DNA from: Amanita rubescens
Taxonomy: Eukaryota; Basidiomycota; Agaricomycetes; Agaricales; Amanitaceae
DNA: 64,000 nt
Assembly: GCA_015039365.1 (NCBI GenBank)
Contig: WION01000079.1
Span: forward strand, 122,105 to 186,104
Direction of reading: 5' to 3'
Positions 40,757 to 52,200 of this stretch are shown here, one piece after another (positions within the stretch are counted from its first letter, which is position 1; each line of letters starts with the position of its first letter). The translations under genes were made by a program, and so were the position numbers. The notes below the pieces were generated by a model. That model saw only the letters and a program-made list of their open reading frames with translations, made no database searches and was not told the DNA's origin.

Positions 40757-42224
40757 ATGTCTTGGCAATTGCCACCAATCGAAATCGCCGCTACAGCTGT
40801 TACATTAGGATGCAGCTTGTTATCCGTCGTTGGCTCTGGATTCATCCTGGTCTGCTACTCGATCTTGCCCCTCCAACATCATTTCCGTCATATTCTGATA
40901 ATAAATCTGGCTATAGCTGGTACGTACCACAATCGATATGGTCATGTCGCCCACCCTGATTGGTCCCACAGATTTCCTCAATTCGTTGAATGGAAGTGTA
41001 GGAGGCATCATTATCCTGGCAACGAGAAAACATTTGGAAGCTGGTCGTGCATGTTTATTCAATGGATTCGTTTCACAAGTCACTGTCCAGGTTAGTTGAC
41101 CGGAAATCCAAAGAATGACATTGTTAATACGATCGCAGGGAACCGACACATCCATCTTGGTGATTGCGATTGCTACGGTGTATACGTTAACCGGGAGAGG
41201 CGCCGTTTCAAGTGTACCGGAACAGAGATGGAGATATGGCCAGATATTCCTGATATGTGTCTCAGTGTGGGCTCTACCGTTTTTCACAGGTGAGCCTATA
41301 ATAACTCCGTTTAATATGCCATCATGACTGTTCATCAGGTTTCCTTGCTTTGGGCATGGGTCGGTACGCACCAGCATCCGGAAACTGGTATGACTATATA
41401 CCGGAGGTGGTTTGAATATCTGACAGAAAATCAACAGGTGTTGGATAGACGCAAAGCCTGTGTACCTTCGTTATGTCCTGACTCATGGGTGGAGGTATCT
41501 GTTTATCATCACTGAGGTGGGCCCTAATTAGTATGTCAATGACCTGTATCACTCAACCGATGCCAACTTGAATAGATCTGTCTTTATATCTTCCTTGTAA
41601 GTTATCGATTACCATTCATGAGCAAACAAGACCCAGCTCACCATTGGATCAAAGCATTTTTGGCTCCGTCAACACTATCGAAGTCTTATGAAACTTCAGC
41701 GGACAAGCCTAACTGCCCCAGTCGCAATTACAATAGAACCGAACGCTTCAATGGCCGCTCCGGGCGAAAAGAGCGCGGTTTCTCATATCGAATTTGCGAA
41801 GCCAACTTCGACTTCCCAGGAGATGAGCAGCCTTAATAGCCCAGCAACCACTTATGCGCAAGGCTCTCAATACAACTTACCTGCTCCTGCTCCTACCACT
41901 TTCCCTCCTTCTGCTAAATCCTTCAATACCATCGGAAATGTGACCGGCTTACGCGGGTCAAAGTCATCCAGGACTTTATCCTCCAATCCTCAGTATCAGG
42001 CCATTCAACGAGTGCTACTCCTGAATGCGTATCCTTTGGCTTATATCATATTGTGGATTCCTGGTATTGCCAACCGGTTGATTGAAGCGACCGGGCACTC
42101 AAGTTCTGTGATGCAAATTCTGCAAGCCTCTACGCAACTTGTAGGGTTAGCGAATGCATTGACGTACGGATGGAACGAAAGGGTTGCGAAGCAATTGAAA
42201 GAACGATTTTCGAAGAATCGGTAG
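40757..42224 (+). CDS. Seven-transmembrane receptor, Git3/cAMP-receptor-like, copy 1
   Basis: Predicted plasma-membrane G-protein-coupled receptor. Exon 1 gives TM1 (VTLGCSLLSVVGSGFILVCY) and the start of TM2 (ILIINLAIAD). Later exons give TM3 (QGTDTSILVIAIATVYTL), TM4 (GQIFLICVSVWALPFF), an extracellular YAPASGNWCW, TM5 (WRYLFIITEICLYIFL), a long Ser/Pro/Ala-rich third loop, then TM6 (LLLNAYPLAYIILWIPGIANRLIEA) and TM7 (LVGLANALTYGWNE). Short introns split nearly every helix; joins are in frame with GT-AG borders. Ligand unknown. The family is inferred from layout and the basidiomycete GPCR-like C-terminus. A close paralogue lies at 45784-47233. Confidence 0.8.
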
Positions 42225-42584
42225 ACGACGTGATGTCGGTGCGCTTATCATAGTTAACGGCCGCCAGATTTCAACGAAATTGATTAATTATTTGTTCGGT
42301 TCTTGGACTCTGCGATACCTCTGCATATTTAATGCCCTTAACGATTTACTATACACGGCGACTTGATACTACGCATGTGCTGTGCTTTATGTAAGGAATA
42401 GAAATTATTTATGAAACATTGAACGCACCTCAGGCTCCCTTGCTCCGATGCTCTTGTCGGACTGATTGAACAGGAGTGATGTGTATTGAGTTAATGCGCA
42501 AATCGCTTTGCACGGATTGGGACGCAGTTCGGGTCATCAATGGTGTCGCCAACCGTAAAACTGTGAATATAAAAACATTCCTTC
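42225..42584. other. Spacer after receptor gene 1
   Basis: 3' untranslated-like sequence; duplication homology ends at about 42435. Nothing else recognised. Confidence 0.5.
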
Positions 42585-42685
42585 AAAGCCTATACGCAAC
42601 TTATTGGTTTGGTGAATGCATTAACATATGGTTGAAATGAAAGAGTGATGAAAGAACGATTTTCGACGAGCTTGAACCAGTACTA
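42585..42685 (+). pseudogene. Remnant of a third receptor copy
   Basis: CAAAGCCTATACGCAACTTA, GGTGAATGCATTAACATATGG and GAAAGAACGATTTTCGA align with the TM7 and tail codons of both receptor genes, with deletions and a premature TGA. Confidence 0.75.
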
Positions 42686-42734
42686 CTTAAACGAGAAGCG
42701 CCTGCGTTGATTGATCTGATCCCGAATCTCCATC

Positions 42735-44100
42735 ATTGATTCTCAGCCAGTGTTCTCGACGACGTCGACGAGGCCAAGATCGTCTCCGAGCGCATCTGGG
42801 TGCCGTATTATGCGCACAATCCATGCCAAGGTCAATGTCTTCCTCGACAAGCATGACCGCGAGTCACCAAGCTGAATCTCGTCTCTTCCGGCGATGTCGA
42901 GCTCACTCGAGTCGACCAAGCCCGCCAACAACCGTGCTCTACCCCGTACAGCAGTACAGACCCACTGGAAACGTCCAACCCGCGCCAACCGCAGCGCATC
43001 TCCGTCTCCCCTGACTCGTCCCAATTCGCAGTTGGTTGCCTCGATGGCTCAGCGCTCAGTGTACATCTACCCATCCTCATCTCCTCCCGCTCCAAAGAAA
43101 TACATTCCAGATATCGTCACCCCACGCGGACAACGCGCAAAACCCCACCTCAGCGCCGTATCTTCTCTTCTCTGCTTTCCTTCCTCCCTCGACTTTTCAC
43201 TATCCATCCTCCCCGCTAATCCACTCACCAAAGAGGCCGTCCCGTCTTAAAAAGACTATTCTCCTCTTCTCTAGACTCAGCTGTTCGAGTTTGGGACATA
43301 CCATCTGGAGAAACAACCTCGACGTTGTCGGCTCAATCTCCTATCCAGTCTATGCCAGCCATGTCGCCGGAAGGAAACGATGTTCTATGCGGTTTATCAT
43401 CGGGTCAATTCGAACGTGCGTGCTGGAATGCAGTGTATGTTCCGCTCGGTGCGGGTGCGTTGTCGGCTATAGCTATATCACCCGCGCAGAATTGGTTTGC
43501 GACGGGATCAACGATACGATTTTCGGTCCTTGGTCGTTATGTTTCGTCGGAACGAAGTTGGGATTAAAGATATCTATGTCACTTGTTCAGGCTCGGGATT
43601 GGGGGTTGCCACTAGCGACGGGTTGCCTTTTGTTGCCGCAGTAACTCAGGTAACTCAGGCAGTCATAGCAGGTGCATCGTATTGCCGACAACACAAGTAA
43701 GTGTCTTTGATAGCTTTTGACAGAGCCGTGTTGTTGATGGTTCCGTAGCCTCACAACGCATCAAGTTGTGTCACAAATGGTGAAATTTGGCCGTTTTTCA
43801 TCTTCAACGTTGCTCAATCTGGCGAGGGTGGAACTCTGTCAATATCAGACCAATTTCATCTCAAGGAGGATTTGTCCCGATTGCCGCTCGTGATCGGCTT
43901 ATTGAGCAACTGGGTAAGTCACAAGTTTTTCTATCTGCCAGCCTCACATGCACTGATATTATTTAGATCAATAACTCAAGATCAAGAGATCAAGAGTTTT
44001 TCACATATTTTAATTTTGATTCTCAGGCTTAACGATTCTGTTGTACATACGGTTCTCGTTCACAATAAGCATGATGAAATCAAAGCCATAGACCATCTGG
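42735..44100 (+). pseudogene. Degenerate WD40 gene, possibly Rpn14/PAAF1-like
   Basis: Several frames carry WD40-like pieces: RISVSPDSSQFAVGCLDGSA (near 42995), DSAVRVWDIPSGETTSTLSA (near 43278), GNDVLCGLSSGQFE (near 43375) and GALSAIAISPAQNWFATGST (near 43455). Frame changes and stops separate them and no intron set joins them cleanly. The resemblance to proteasomal ATPase-associated factor 1/Rpn14 is tentative. Confidence 0.55.
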
Positions 44101-44511
44101 ACGTCGGGCGCGTGCATTGATGAGCAGCGGAGTGACTGGATATGGCCCGAGATTGTGTGCCCAGTTTATTACGCTTGAGTATGGCGAAGGGGAATGGGGG
44201 CGAGGAGGGTTGTGTCGGTTGGATGGTGAGAGGTGTGATGAACCTTCGGATTCGCATCTCTGTGTGCGTGGTCGGCCAGAGCGGTCACCGCTGGATGGGG
44301 GGAGTGGTGATGCCCTCCACGCGTAGAGATGATCCAGGGGGCACTCATAGGAAACTTGGAGAAAGCTGCAGTCATTCGAGCAAGAGGTTTGCCCGTTCTG
44401 GCGGAGTTCAAGCCTGGGAGACTCGAGAGAGAAAAACCCCACCTGCGAGGGGTGGAACTGGGGGCAGGGCTTCCAACGCTGTTTCTAAATTCTGGCCCCT
44501 TGCTAACAATT
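44101..44511. other. Unassigned stretch before duplication block B
   Basis: GC-richer than its surroundings with several overlapping open frames of 60-120 codons, none recognisable. It may be further decay of the WD40 gene or a neighbour. Confidence 0.35.
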
Positions 44512-44998
44512 TTCGGAACAGGATGAGGATGAAGAGAAACCACGGAGCAAGAGGACGCGTCCAGTCTAACCCTGCGTCGAAAGCCGATGGAGAGGCTGGC
44601 GAAGAAAGTGGCGAGTCGACACTGGTGGAGCGACGAAGAAAGTCCCAGAATTGCTCTTGGTCGTTAAATGGGACGGAGCGGGTCTTGACCGGGTGGTAGA
44701 TATCTGATATGAGAAGTTGCATGCTTTCCTTTTTTTCCGTGTCGATCCCCGTGTATTGACACGTGGTATGCAGATAGAACGTACTTTGATGGAAAGGCCT
44801 TTACAGCAGACTCGGCAACCTCTTTTGGTTCTTCAAAAGTTCGCGATCCATTGCATGATGTTTGGCTAGGAAACTGGACTCGTATCTCTCATAGATTTGC
44901 CAAAGGGCATTACTCTTGACGGCGAGCCTTTCGGTGGGCGCCGAAAGTTCCAGGATACCCGGGCCGTGTCCATAGTCAAAACCATCACTGATTCTCCG
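44512..44998 (+). pseudogene. Decayed DNA ligase copy
   Basis: Aligns to ligase 38195-38700 (the acidic linker, the KLDG exon, the YFDGK exon and the LDGE exon). Frame is lost by several small deletions; the KLDG motif region itself is damaged (44690-44720). The rest of the enzyme is deleted: sequence jumps directly to the spacer downstream of the parent gene. Confidence 0.9.
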
Positions 44999-45783
44999 CT
45001 CGAGCTGTACTGGAACGTGATGTCCTAATCCTGCAGTGGAACGTGCTGGCCTCGAGCCCGTGATGAATTCTGCTTGATTTGCTCTTGGAACACGTCAGCA
45101 TCGTGTTCCTGGAATGTAAGGAAGTTTCTCAACGCCACTGTCACTGTCAGGATTATGTAAAGTCTGATTTTCACGTAACCACTACAAAACCAATCGCAAG
45201 TTTTGCGACCTGCCACTTACACATCTATTCACTGTTTTCAGACAGGCAGAGCGCCCAAAGGTAGACTCTTGATATCGGTTGCCGTCAATCGTCGCGCAAC
45301 GACGATCTGACTCAAGTGGGTGATCGACAAAGGTGGCAACCTTAATTTAGTGCAACTTTGATGAAGGCTGTTCGTGGTACCCTGGGCCCTTTCCGAATCA
45401 ATTGACTCCAGCACTTCGGATGTGAATCGATCACCATCGTCCTGTGAACACATATATATTCGAGTCACCAATACAGATTCAATTACATGGGTATGCATAG
45501 CTTGCGTCTTCCCTCCCTGATGATGTTATGAAAGTACAGATTGACGTAGGCCGGCGCTATCCTAGGCCCGGTTTGGATAGAATTATTCATGTCCACATCA
45601 AACCTTGTGTCGCGAGGATAACACAATACTTACCGGAAACGTCGATTGAAGGCACAAATATATATATAATATTCCTGCCTTGCGATTTCCTCCTTCCACT
45701 GCCTTCGACCACATTAGTGACACCGACATTTACGCTCACGCACAGGGAGAAAAAGCTTTTCTTTTCCCCAGTAGCCAGCAGCG
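44999..45783. other. Spacer in duplication block B
   Basis: Collinear with 39941-40756 with small deletions. Includes AAATATATATATAATATT about 120 bp before the receptor-2 ATG. Confidence 0.6.
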
Positions 45784-47233
45784 ATGTCCTGGCAATTGCC
45801 ACCAATCGAAGTCGCCGCTACAGCTGTTACACTAGGATGCAGCTTGTTATCCGTCGTTGGCTCTGGATTCATCCTGGTCTGCTACTCGATCTTGCCCCTC
45901 CAACATCATTTCCGTCATATTCTGATAATAAATCTGGCTATAGCTGGTACGTACCACAATCGATATGGTCATGCCGCCCACCCTGATTGGTCCCATAGAT
46001 TTCCTCAATTCGTTGAATGGAAGTGTAGGAGGTATCGTTATCGTGGCAACAAGAAAACCCTTAAAAGCTGGTCGTGCCTGTGTATTCAATGGATTCGTCG
46101 AACAAGTCACTGTCCAAGTTAGTTGATCGGGAATCCAAAGAATGGTGTTGTTAATGAGATTACAGGCAACTGACACAGCCATCTTGGTGATTGCAATTGC
46201 TACAGTGTATACGTTGACCAGGAGAGGCGCCGTTTCAAGCGTACCCGAACATAGATGGAGATATGGCCAGATATTCCTGATATGTGTCTCAGTGTGGGCT
46301 CTACCATTTTTCACAAGTGAGATAATAACTGTGTTTAATATGTCATCATGACCGTTCGTCAGGTTTCCTTGCTCTGGGGATGAATTGGTACGCACCGGCA
46401 TCCGGAAACTGGTATGGACTATATATAGGAAGTGGTTTGAATATCTAACAGACAATCAACAGGTGTTGGATAGACAAAAACCCTGTGTACCTTCGTTATG
46501 TCCTGACTCACGGGTGGAGGTATCTGTTTATCATCACTGAGGTGGGTTCTAATTATGTCAACGACCTGAATACTCAACCGATGCCAACTTGAATAGATCG
46601 GTCTTTACATCTTCCTTGTGAGTTACTGCTTACTATTCATGAGTAAACAAGACCCAGCTCACCATTAGATTAAAGCATTTTCAGCTCCGTCAACACTATC
46701 GAAGTCTTATGGAACTTCAGCAGACAAGCCTAACTGCCCCAGTCGCAATTACAATAGAACCGAACGCTTCAAATGCCGCTCCGGGCGAAAAGAGCGCGAT
46801 TTCTCGTATCGAATTTGCGAAGCCGACTTCCCAGGAGATGAGCAGCCTGAATAGCCCAGCAACCACTTATGCGCAAGGCTCTCAATACAACTTACCTGCT
46901 CCTCCCACCTCTTTCCCTCCTGCAAAATCCTTTACCATTGGAAATGTGACCGGCTTACGCGGTGGGTCAAAGTCATCCAGGACTTTAGCCTCCAATCCTC
47001 AGTATCAGGCCATTCAACGAGTACTACTCCTGAACGCGTATCCTTTGGCTTATATCATACTGTGGATTCCTGGTATTGCCAACCGATTGATTGAAGCGAC
47101 CGGGCACTCAAGTCCTGTGACCCAAATTCTGCAAGCCTCTACGCAACTTGTAGGGTTAGCGAATGCATTAACATACGGATGGAACGAAAGGGTTGCGAAG
47201 CAATTGAAAGAACGATTTTCGAAGAATCGGTAG
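45784..47233 (+). CDS. Seven-transmembrane receptor, Git3/cAMP-receptor-like, copy 2
   Basis: Same exon plan as copy 1, starting MSWQLPPIEVAATAV. All splice borders seen in copy 1 are kept and no stop interrupts the joined frame. Differences are mostly substitutions (for example MNWYAPASGNW against MGRYAPASGNW) plus small in-frame deletions in the third loop. The acceptor before the HFQLRQHYRSLMELQQTS exon is clean. Both copies therefore look functional; expression and ligand may differ. Confidence 0.8.
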
Positions 47234-47442
47234 ACGATGTGATGTCGGTGCGCTTGTCATAGTTGACGGCCGCCGGATTGGCATGGAATTGATTATTATT
47301 TGTTTGCCGGTGGTTCTTGGACTCTGCATCGTGCGATACCTCTGCCCGATTTACTATACACGACTTGATATGGATGTGCTGTGCTTTTTGTAGGAAATAG
47401 AAATTATTTATGAAACATTGAACGCACCTCAGGCTCCCTCGC

Positions 47443-47904
47443 TCCATCTTTTGGGCGTATTCGCAGAACTGGTAGCTGGGACCGAATCCAAAATATTCCG
47501 GGCCCACCGTGTACCTGGAATTCAGGACCTCGGTATCACAGTCGATACATACTTAGTGTTGATGTGGATCATTTGATATCTATCGTCAATCACAAGTGGG
47601 CGCATCTGTCCAGTTGAAACGGATTCTGGCCCTACGGAGTCTCATCAGGGTCACCTATATTAACAAACTAATGTCTCAAGCTTGCGCAATACATCATCAG
47701 ATACAAACGGACCACCGAAGTAGACAGGGACTTGGAATCCATCATCATCTTCATCCCGAAGAAATTGATCAAAATTTTCAGAGGCTCCGCAGGCGCGACA
47801 GATTACCAGGTGGAGGTTGCAGATCCTCGGGTCGAGGAGTGTGACTTGATGACCGGTGCCCGCCCAAAAATGCATTTCATTGCCGTCCAGGTGCGACTTT
47901 AGAG
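47443..47904 (-). pseudogene. Truncated unknown minus-strand gene
   Basis: Minus-strand coding-like segments: MHFWAGTGHQVTLLDPRICN with CRACGASENFDQFLRDEDDD and VPVYFGGPFVSDDVLRKLE (47900-47660), and further downstream YTVGPEYFGFGPSYQF and CEYAQK (near 47460-47510). The second piece runs into the end of duplication block B, so the 3' part was probably lost when the block was inserted. The CRAC pair could be half a zinc site. Family not recognised. Confidence 0.45.
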
Positions 47905-48085
47905 TCGACACCGGTGGAGCGACGAAGAAAGTCCCTGAATTCCGTTACATGGGACGAAGCGGGTCTTGACCCTGGCACTGGGTGGTGGATATCTGAGAAG
48001 TTGGACCTCTTTTTTTCGTGTCGATCCCCCCGTGTATTGACGCGGACGCGTGGCATAGAACGTACTTTGATGGAAAGGCGTTACG
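47905..48085 (+). pseudogene. Third DNA ligase fragment
   Basis: GAGTCGACACCGG to ATGGAAAGGCGTTACG aligns with ligase 38310-38505, including TGGTGGATATCTGAGAAGTT, with deletions. It lies directly upstream of TMA22 and may contribute to its 5' region. Confidence 0.85.
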
Positions 48086-48231
48086 TAAATGCCAGAAATG
48101 GAATGGCCGATACGAACTTGTGTGGTTGTATTTGTCGGGCCATACGAGATAAGACAGATCGCTCGTACAAGTCTATCGGCAAGTTTCTTGCTCCTCGGTT
48201 ACCGCACGCTGATCCTTGAACAAGGATACGC

Positions 48232-49054
48232 ATGGGGAAGAAGAACGCCGCAAAGGAAAAGGAAAAGGCTCCAGCAGCGCCTGCAGAACCAGAACCAGTA
48301 GTAGAACCGACACCGGAACCGAAGCCACCGGTTGAAGTATTGTATTGCTCAGGTGCACTCGACAGATCATTCCGCATTATCGCTGAATTTCATGATATAC
48401 ATGTTATGACTGGTTTCAGTCTGCTCTTTTCCCGTTGAATACTGCGAATTTGGATCGAGTTTTTCAAAGTGCAAGGAATGGCTGCATGGAGCGCATCCAG
48501 GGTTATATGACAAGTATTATTCAGAAGGTGAGCTCCACACGTGCCGCATAGATGTCTTACACACTTGCGATTGCAGATGCCTTACAAGCGAAACTTGGTA
48601 CTATGAGTTTAGAAGCGCAAAATAAACTCGAAAAAGATATAGCAGAAAAAGAAGCAAAGGCCGATGCGAGAGCAGATGCTGCGCTCAAGAAGAAGCTTTC
48701 ATCTCAGGTGCGAATGCATCGTGTTATCAAAGTAAATGTGTTGCTGTATCTTTTCGCAAGGTGACGATAAAGCGGATCGAGCGTAACAAACGGAAGCATG
48801 TTACATCTATACATGGGTTGGAAGCTTTTGGCATCGATCTCAAGAAAGCTGCGAAGCAATTCGCATCCAAGTTTGCGACAGGAGCATCTGTCACCAAGAA
48901 TGCTCAAGGGCAGGATGAGATCGTTGTGCAAGGTGATGTCGGAGACGAGGTTTTTGAGTTGATCGAGAATCAGGCGGGCGATTTGAAGGGTATACCCTTG
49001 GACAATATCGAGTTTGTGGAGGTTAAGAAAAAGAAGGCGACTGAGGGCGCTTGA
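48232..49054 (+). CDS. TMA22: TMA22 / density-regulated protein (DENR)
   Basis: Ribosome-associated factor that acts with TMA20/MCT-1 in recycling of 40S subunits and reinitiation. Exon 1 starts MGKKNAAKEKEKAPAAP. Exon 2 supplies the N-terminal cysteine cluster CSFPVEYCEFG with KCKEWLHGAHPGLYDKYYSE. Exon 3 is a charged helix (LEKDIAEKEAKADARADAAL). The last exon is the SUI1 domain (VTIKRIERNKRKHVTSIHGL, FATGASVTKN, IVVQGDVGDEVFELI). Introns at about 48353-48417, 48531-48577 and 48709-48762. Length is usual for the family. Confidence 0.94.
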
Positions 49055-49369
49055 GGAGTTGGGTACGTAGGGAAAGTTCCGATTCTGACCAATATGCTCA
49101 TTGTGATTTGTTTTTGCAGGCCGGTGCATGTATGATGGCATGTATATCGTGTAAGACCCTATGTACAGCTTTGTTTCCGAGTTGATGAAACATAATTATC
49201 AATCAGCGCAGCGCTCGCGATAAATGGTTGTTCTATTAATACGATTTACGTACATGTGGGACAATTCTCTAGTGTTGGCGTTGGTCCCGGTGCCGCAAAG
49301 GGCAGCTATTAGCCTTGACTCATTCTGATACTGTATATCGTCAAACTTGGTGTCTAAGCCCACTACACG
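49055..49369. other. Intergenic region
   Basis: No gene recognised; TMA22 3' end and upstream region of the next gene. Confidence 0.5.
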
Positions 49370-50149
49370 ATGACCCAGGAATCTGTTACTCCCATACCCC
49401 CGCTACTGGGTAACAAACAAGGCCAGTTCAAAATTCACGTCATTGGCAACAGTGGTGAGTTCTGTCATCGTGCTTGCGGAACTGCTGTTATCTTCGGGCA
49501 GGAACAGGGAAGGTATGCGATGCACGATGCATCGAAGAGCGCTCATCACGTTTCAGTCAGAGCACCTTGAGCGCGCAGCTTTCGGAGATACTACGGATTC
49601 CTATTATCTCACTTGACAGGGTATATTGGAAGCCAAACTGGGTTGGAACACCTGAAGAAGAATTCAGAAATAGCGTTCGTGAAGCTATGGACCGAAATGG
49701 CCGAGGCTGGATTGTTGATGGCAACTATAGCAAGATCCTTGGAACTCAGGTTAGTGAGGAAGCTACCGATATCATTTGTCTGTGGGTCTTTCCTATCTAA
49801 CATGACATGCGCTCACGCTAGTATACTTGCAGGGCTAGATCCGCCATTGCTTCTCTACTTTCCCCGTCTGTTTCTGAGATCAATAGCTCGTATGTTTGGA
49901 CTTGTTGCTCCTTGCAGTCATGAGTGTCTGGAAACGGTCCGCGAATGCTTTTTCTCCAGAAAAAGTATTCTGCTATGGTGCCTGACGCATCATTGGGTCG
50001 TTCGCAAATCCAGTGAGAAATTAATCAAAGATTATGGGATTGGAGTTGGGCGCCGCTCTGATGAACAGAAAATGAGACGAATGGGCGGATGGGGTAGTGA
50101 ACTGAGGAGGTGGTTTGAGGACGTCCGGTTGGTTTTTGGTTCTAGGTAG
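49370..50149 (+). CDS. P-loop kinase-like protein (adenylate kinase/FlaR-like)
   Basis: Small nucleotide-binding protein of the AAA_17/topology-modulation type. Exon 1 ends IHVIGNSG; an 11-nt microexon (49502-49512) supplies the rest of Walker A; exon 3 begins STLSAQLSEIL, so the joined motif is GNSGTGKST. LDRVYWKPNW and the WIVDGNYSK segment follow as in bacterial FlaR-like proteins. After an intron at about 49781-49831 comes WLDPPLLLYFPRLFLRS and an Arg-rich C-terminus ending VFGSR. Substrate is unknown. Confidence 0.8.
49502..49512 (+). other. 11-nt microexon encoding Walker A residues
   Basis: GAACAGGGAAG lies between CGGGCAG and GTATGCG. With the preceding G and following AGC ACC it encodes G-T-G-K-S-T; without it no P-loop is formed. 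Confidence 0.82.
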
Positions 50150-50222
50150 CTCGAGTGTGATGTATGTGACACATATTGTGACCCAACTGATGACGTAATC
50201 CATATATATCGCCAACCCAACC

Positions 50223-51185
50223 ATGGAGGTTGAAACCACCACGCCTAGTGGACAGCCGATTGTAGACCGTTCCAAGGTCAGATATGCGCCTCTGCCTATG
50301 TTTTCTTCTAACATGCGCCTCATTTTTTAGACTACACCGTTCTTGATTCGAACGTTCGTGAAAATTGGAGGTTTTCACCGGTTGACGCTTTTCGAAGATG
50401 GTACACTTCCAACTACAGACGAACACCAGATTTTTACATGGTATGCCGTATTTAACATTTTATAACCTGATAGATGACCTCTGGCTCACAGGAAAGACGC
50501 CACGCTGCGCGAAGTTGTAACAACACTGAGAAACGTCGCATCGCATGTAGCGGAATACCGACATCCTCTTGCCAAGTTTTCCTTCAAGACTGTATACGCT
50601 GATTCCGGAAACAAAGGCCGTTTCGCACAAAAAGACCTCGGAATGGTCTATTCACGAGATATACTTGGCGAACCAGGCTCCCTGAACAACACCGCACCAA
50701 GGCTGCTCGAAGATGTAGATGGAGAAGTTCGAGAACCTACAGAACGCGAAAAGGAAGAAAGAACACTGGAAGAGCTACGGTTCGTTCCAGGAGACTACTT
50801 GTTAGCTTCAGTTATCTTGCCGAAGAATCTCACTATGCCCAGTGAGGCCCCGAGCAAAGCTGCAGCTCCTGGAGGTGCCAATGGATGGAAGAAAAGTGAT
50901 AGTGGTTGGGGATCTACCCCCGCCCCAGGTATTGGCCGTGGGGGAGGCCATTGGAGAGGAGACTCAAATCCGCCTCCGCCCATATCTCGTGGGAGAGGTG
51001 GCCGAGGTGGAGGAGACATTGGTCGGGACAGGGACAGACGTGTACCACCGCCACGGAGGCGTGACTCGCCACCTCCAAGAGGCGGTTGGGGCGACCGACG
51101 GGGTGGCAGGGTCGATAGACGTTCTCGTTCTCGATCAAGATCACGTAGCCCCCTTCCTCGCAGACGAAACCCACGTTATGATTAG
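50223..51185 (+). CDS. SAP18: SAP18, Sin3/EJC-associated protein
   Basis: Ubiquitin-fold protein of the Sin3-HDAC corepressor and of the ASAP/PSAP splicing complex. Exon 1 is MEVETTTPSGQPIVDRSK; exon 2 TTPFLIRTFVKIGGFHRLTL; exon 3 has DATLREVVTTLRNVA, FSFKTVYADSGNKGRF and LRFVPGDYLLASVILP. The C-terminus is long and rich in RGG and RS dipeptides (RRSRSRSRSRSPLP), unlike the short human protein but common in fungi, suggesting RNA binding. Introns follow RSK and FTW. Confidence 0.93.
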
Positions 51186-52200
51186 TTCGAGTGCTCTACC
51201 TTTGGTCTCTTGGTGTACTAATTGCTGTAACAGGGCTCCTTGTAGCGTTTTTGTTGCTAACGTTTGAGCACGATGTTTACTGTATAGTATTCTACCTATG
51301 TGAAGGTGGTGGTAGACCCGTTACACGAATCGAATCGCGATATAACTACTATAAGGGGTAGAGTTTCGATATATTCCTTCAGCGTTGGCATGATATATAT
51401 AGATTCTGAAGCGCTGATCTTTCATGATATTTTTTTACAACATGCGGCCGCAGCTGATAGTTGCATCCGCCTGCGGCATATGTAAAGATAATGATATCAG
51501 GTGAACGTCATTTACTCACAGGGTACCTATTGATAGCCGGTTTGAATGCAAGTACCAAACATATTCACGAACACGTGTGCATAAGCGAACACACTTTTAT
51601 CTGACGCTTCGTTGTTTAACTTCTTATTCTCAGGGGTGACATGTGTAGCGTCGCCACGACGGCGTATCTCATTTACCGAACGCTAAAATGGTACACATAC
51701 CTTCGATTAGAAATATGGTATGCGATTATTAATGTTAGTAGTACTCACTCAACTTGTTCCTGATCAGAAACGCCACGCAATGCGTGCCTGTCGATATGCA
51801 TCCTTGTGTTCAATTATGGACCACATACATGAGTATCATTACGTGGCGCTGGCGCTGGCGCACGGATCTAAAACCGCTTCAATCCATCTTGTTGTTCCTG
51901 TACTGAGGTCCCCTTCAACGAGATAGACACTTCAGAAAGGACCATGCGCGTGTTAATAGTTTTGATGCATAGGTGTGCTCGATCATACTGCGATTATTTA
52001 AGGAGAATCTCGATCACCGCCGTTGAAGCCGTCCTCCGGGGATATGATGACGAACCACGAGGCATTAGTTTGTGTTACGGAGTCGTCAACTTAATGCCGA
52101 GTGCCGGCTCCGATCTGGTTCATGAGGCGTCGCAAGGGTACTTAGGAGTCCAAAGTCGAGGCTGCGGTAGTCCCCCTCTACCCGCGCTCAACCCTCTGTA
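51186..52200. other. Intergenic region, about 1 kb
   Basis: No gene, RNA or repeat identified. Short frames here lack codon structure or domains. Confidence 0.5.

Larger units (their letters stand above)
38190..42435 (+). repeat. Segmental duplication, block A
   Basis: Parent block containing the ligase 3' part, spacer and receptor gene. It matches 44512-47440 collinearly except that ligase sequence 38705-39940 is missing from block B. Similarity extends past the receptor stop to GAACGCACCTCAGGCTCCC in both. Confidence 0.9.
44512..47440 (+). repeat. Segmental duplication, block B
   Basis: Second copy of ligase-spacer-receptor, about 2.9 kb, same orientation as block A and about 2.1 kb beyond its end. 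An internal deletion removes about 1.2 kb of ligase sequence. Confidence 0.9.

Noticed and set aside
44101..44511. Overlapping GC-rich open frames
   Set aside because: Several frames are open on both strands at once, as expected from base composition; none has a recognisable motif.
51186..52200. Short open frames between SAP18 and the prenyltransferase
   Set aside because: No domain, splice logic or codon pattern supports a gene.
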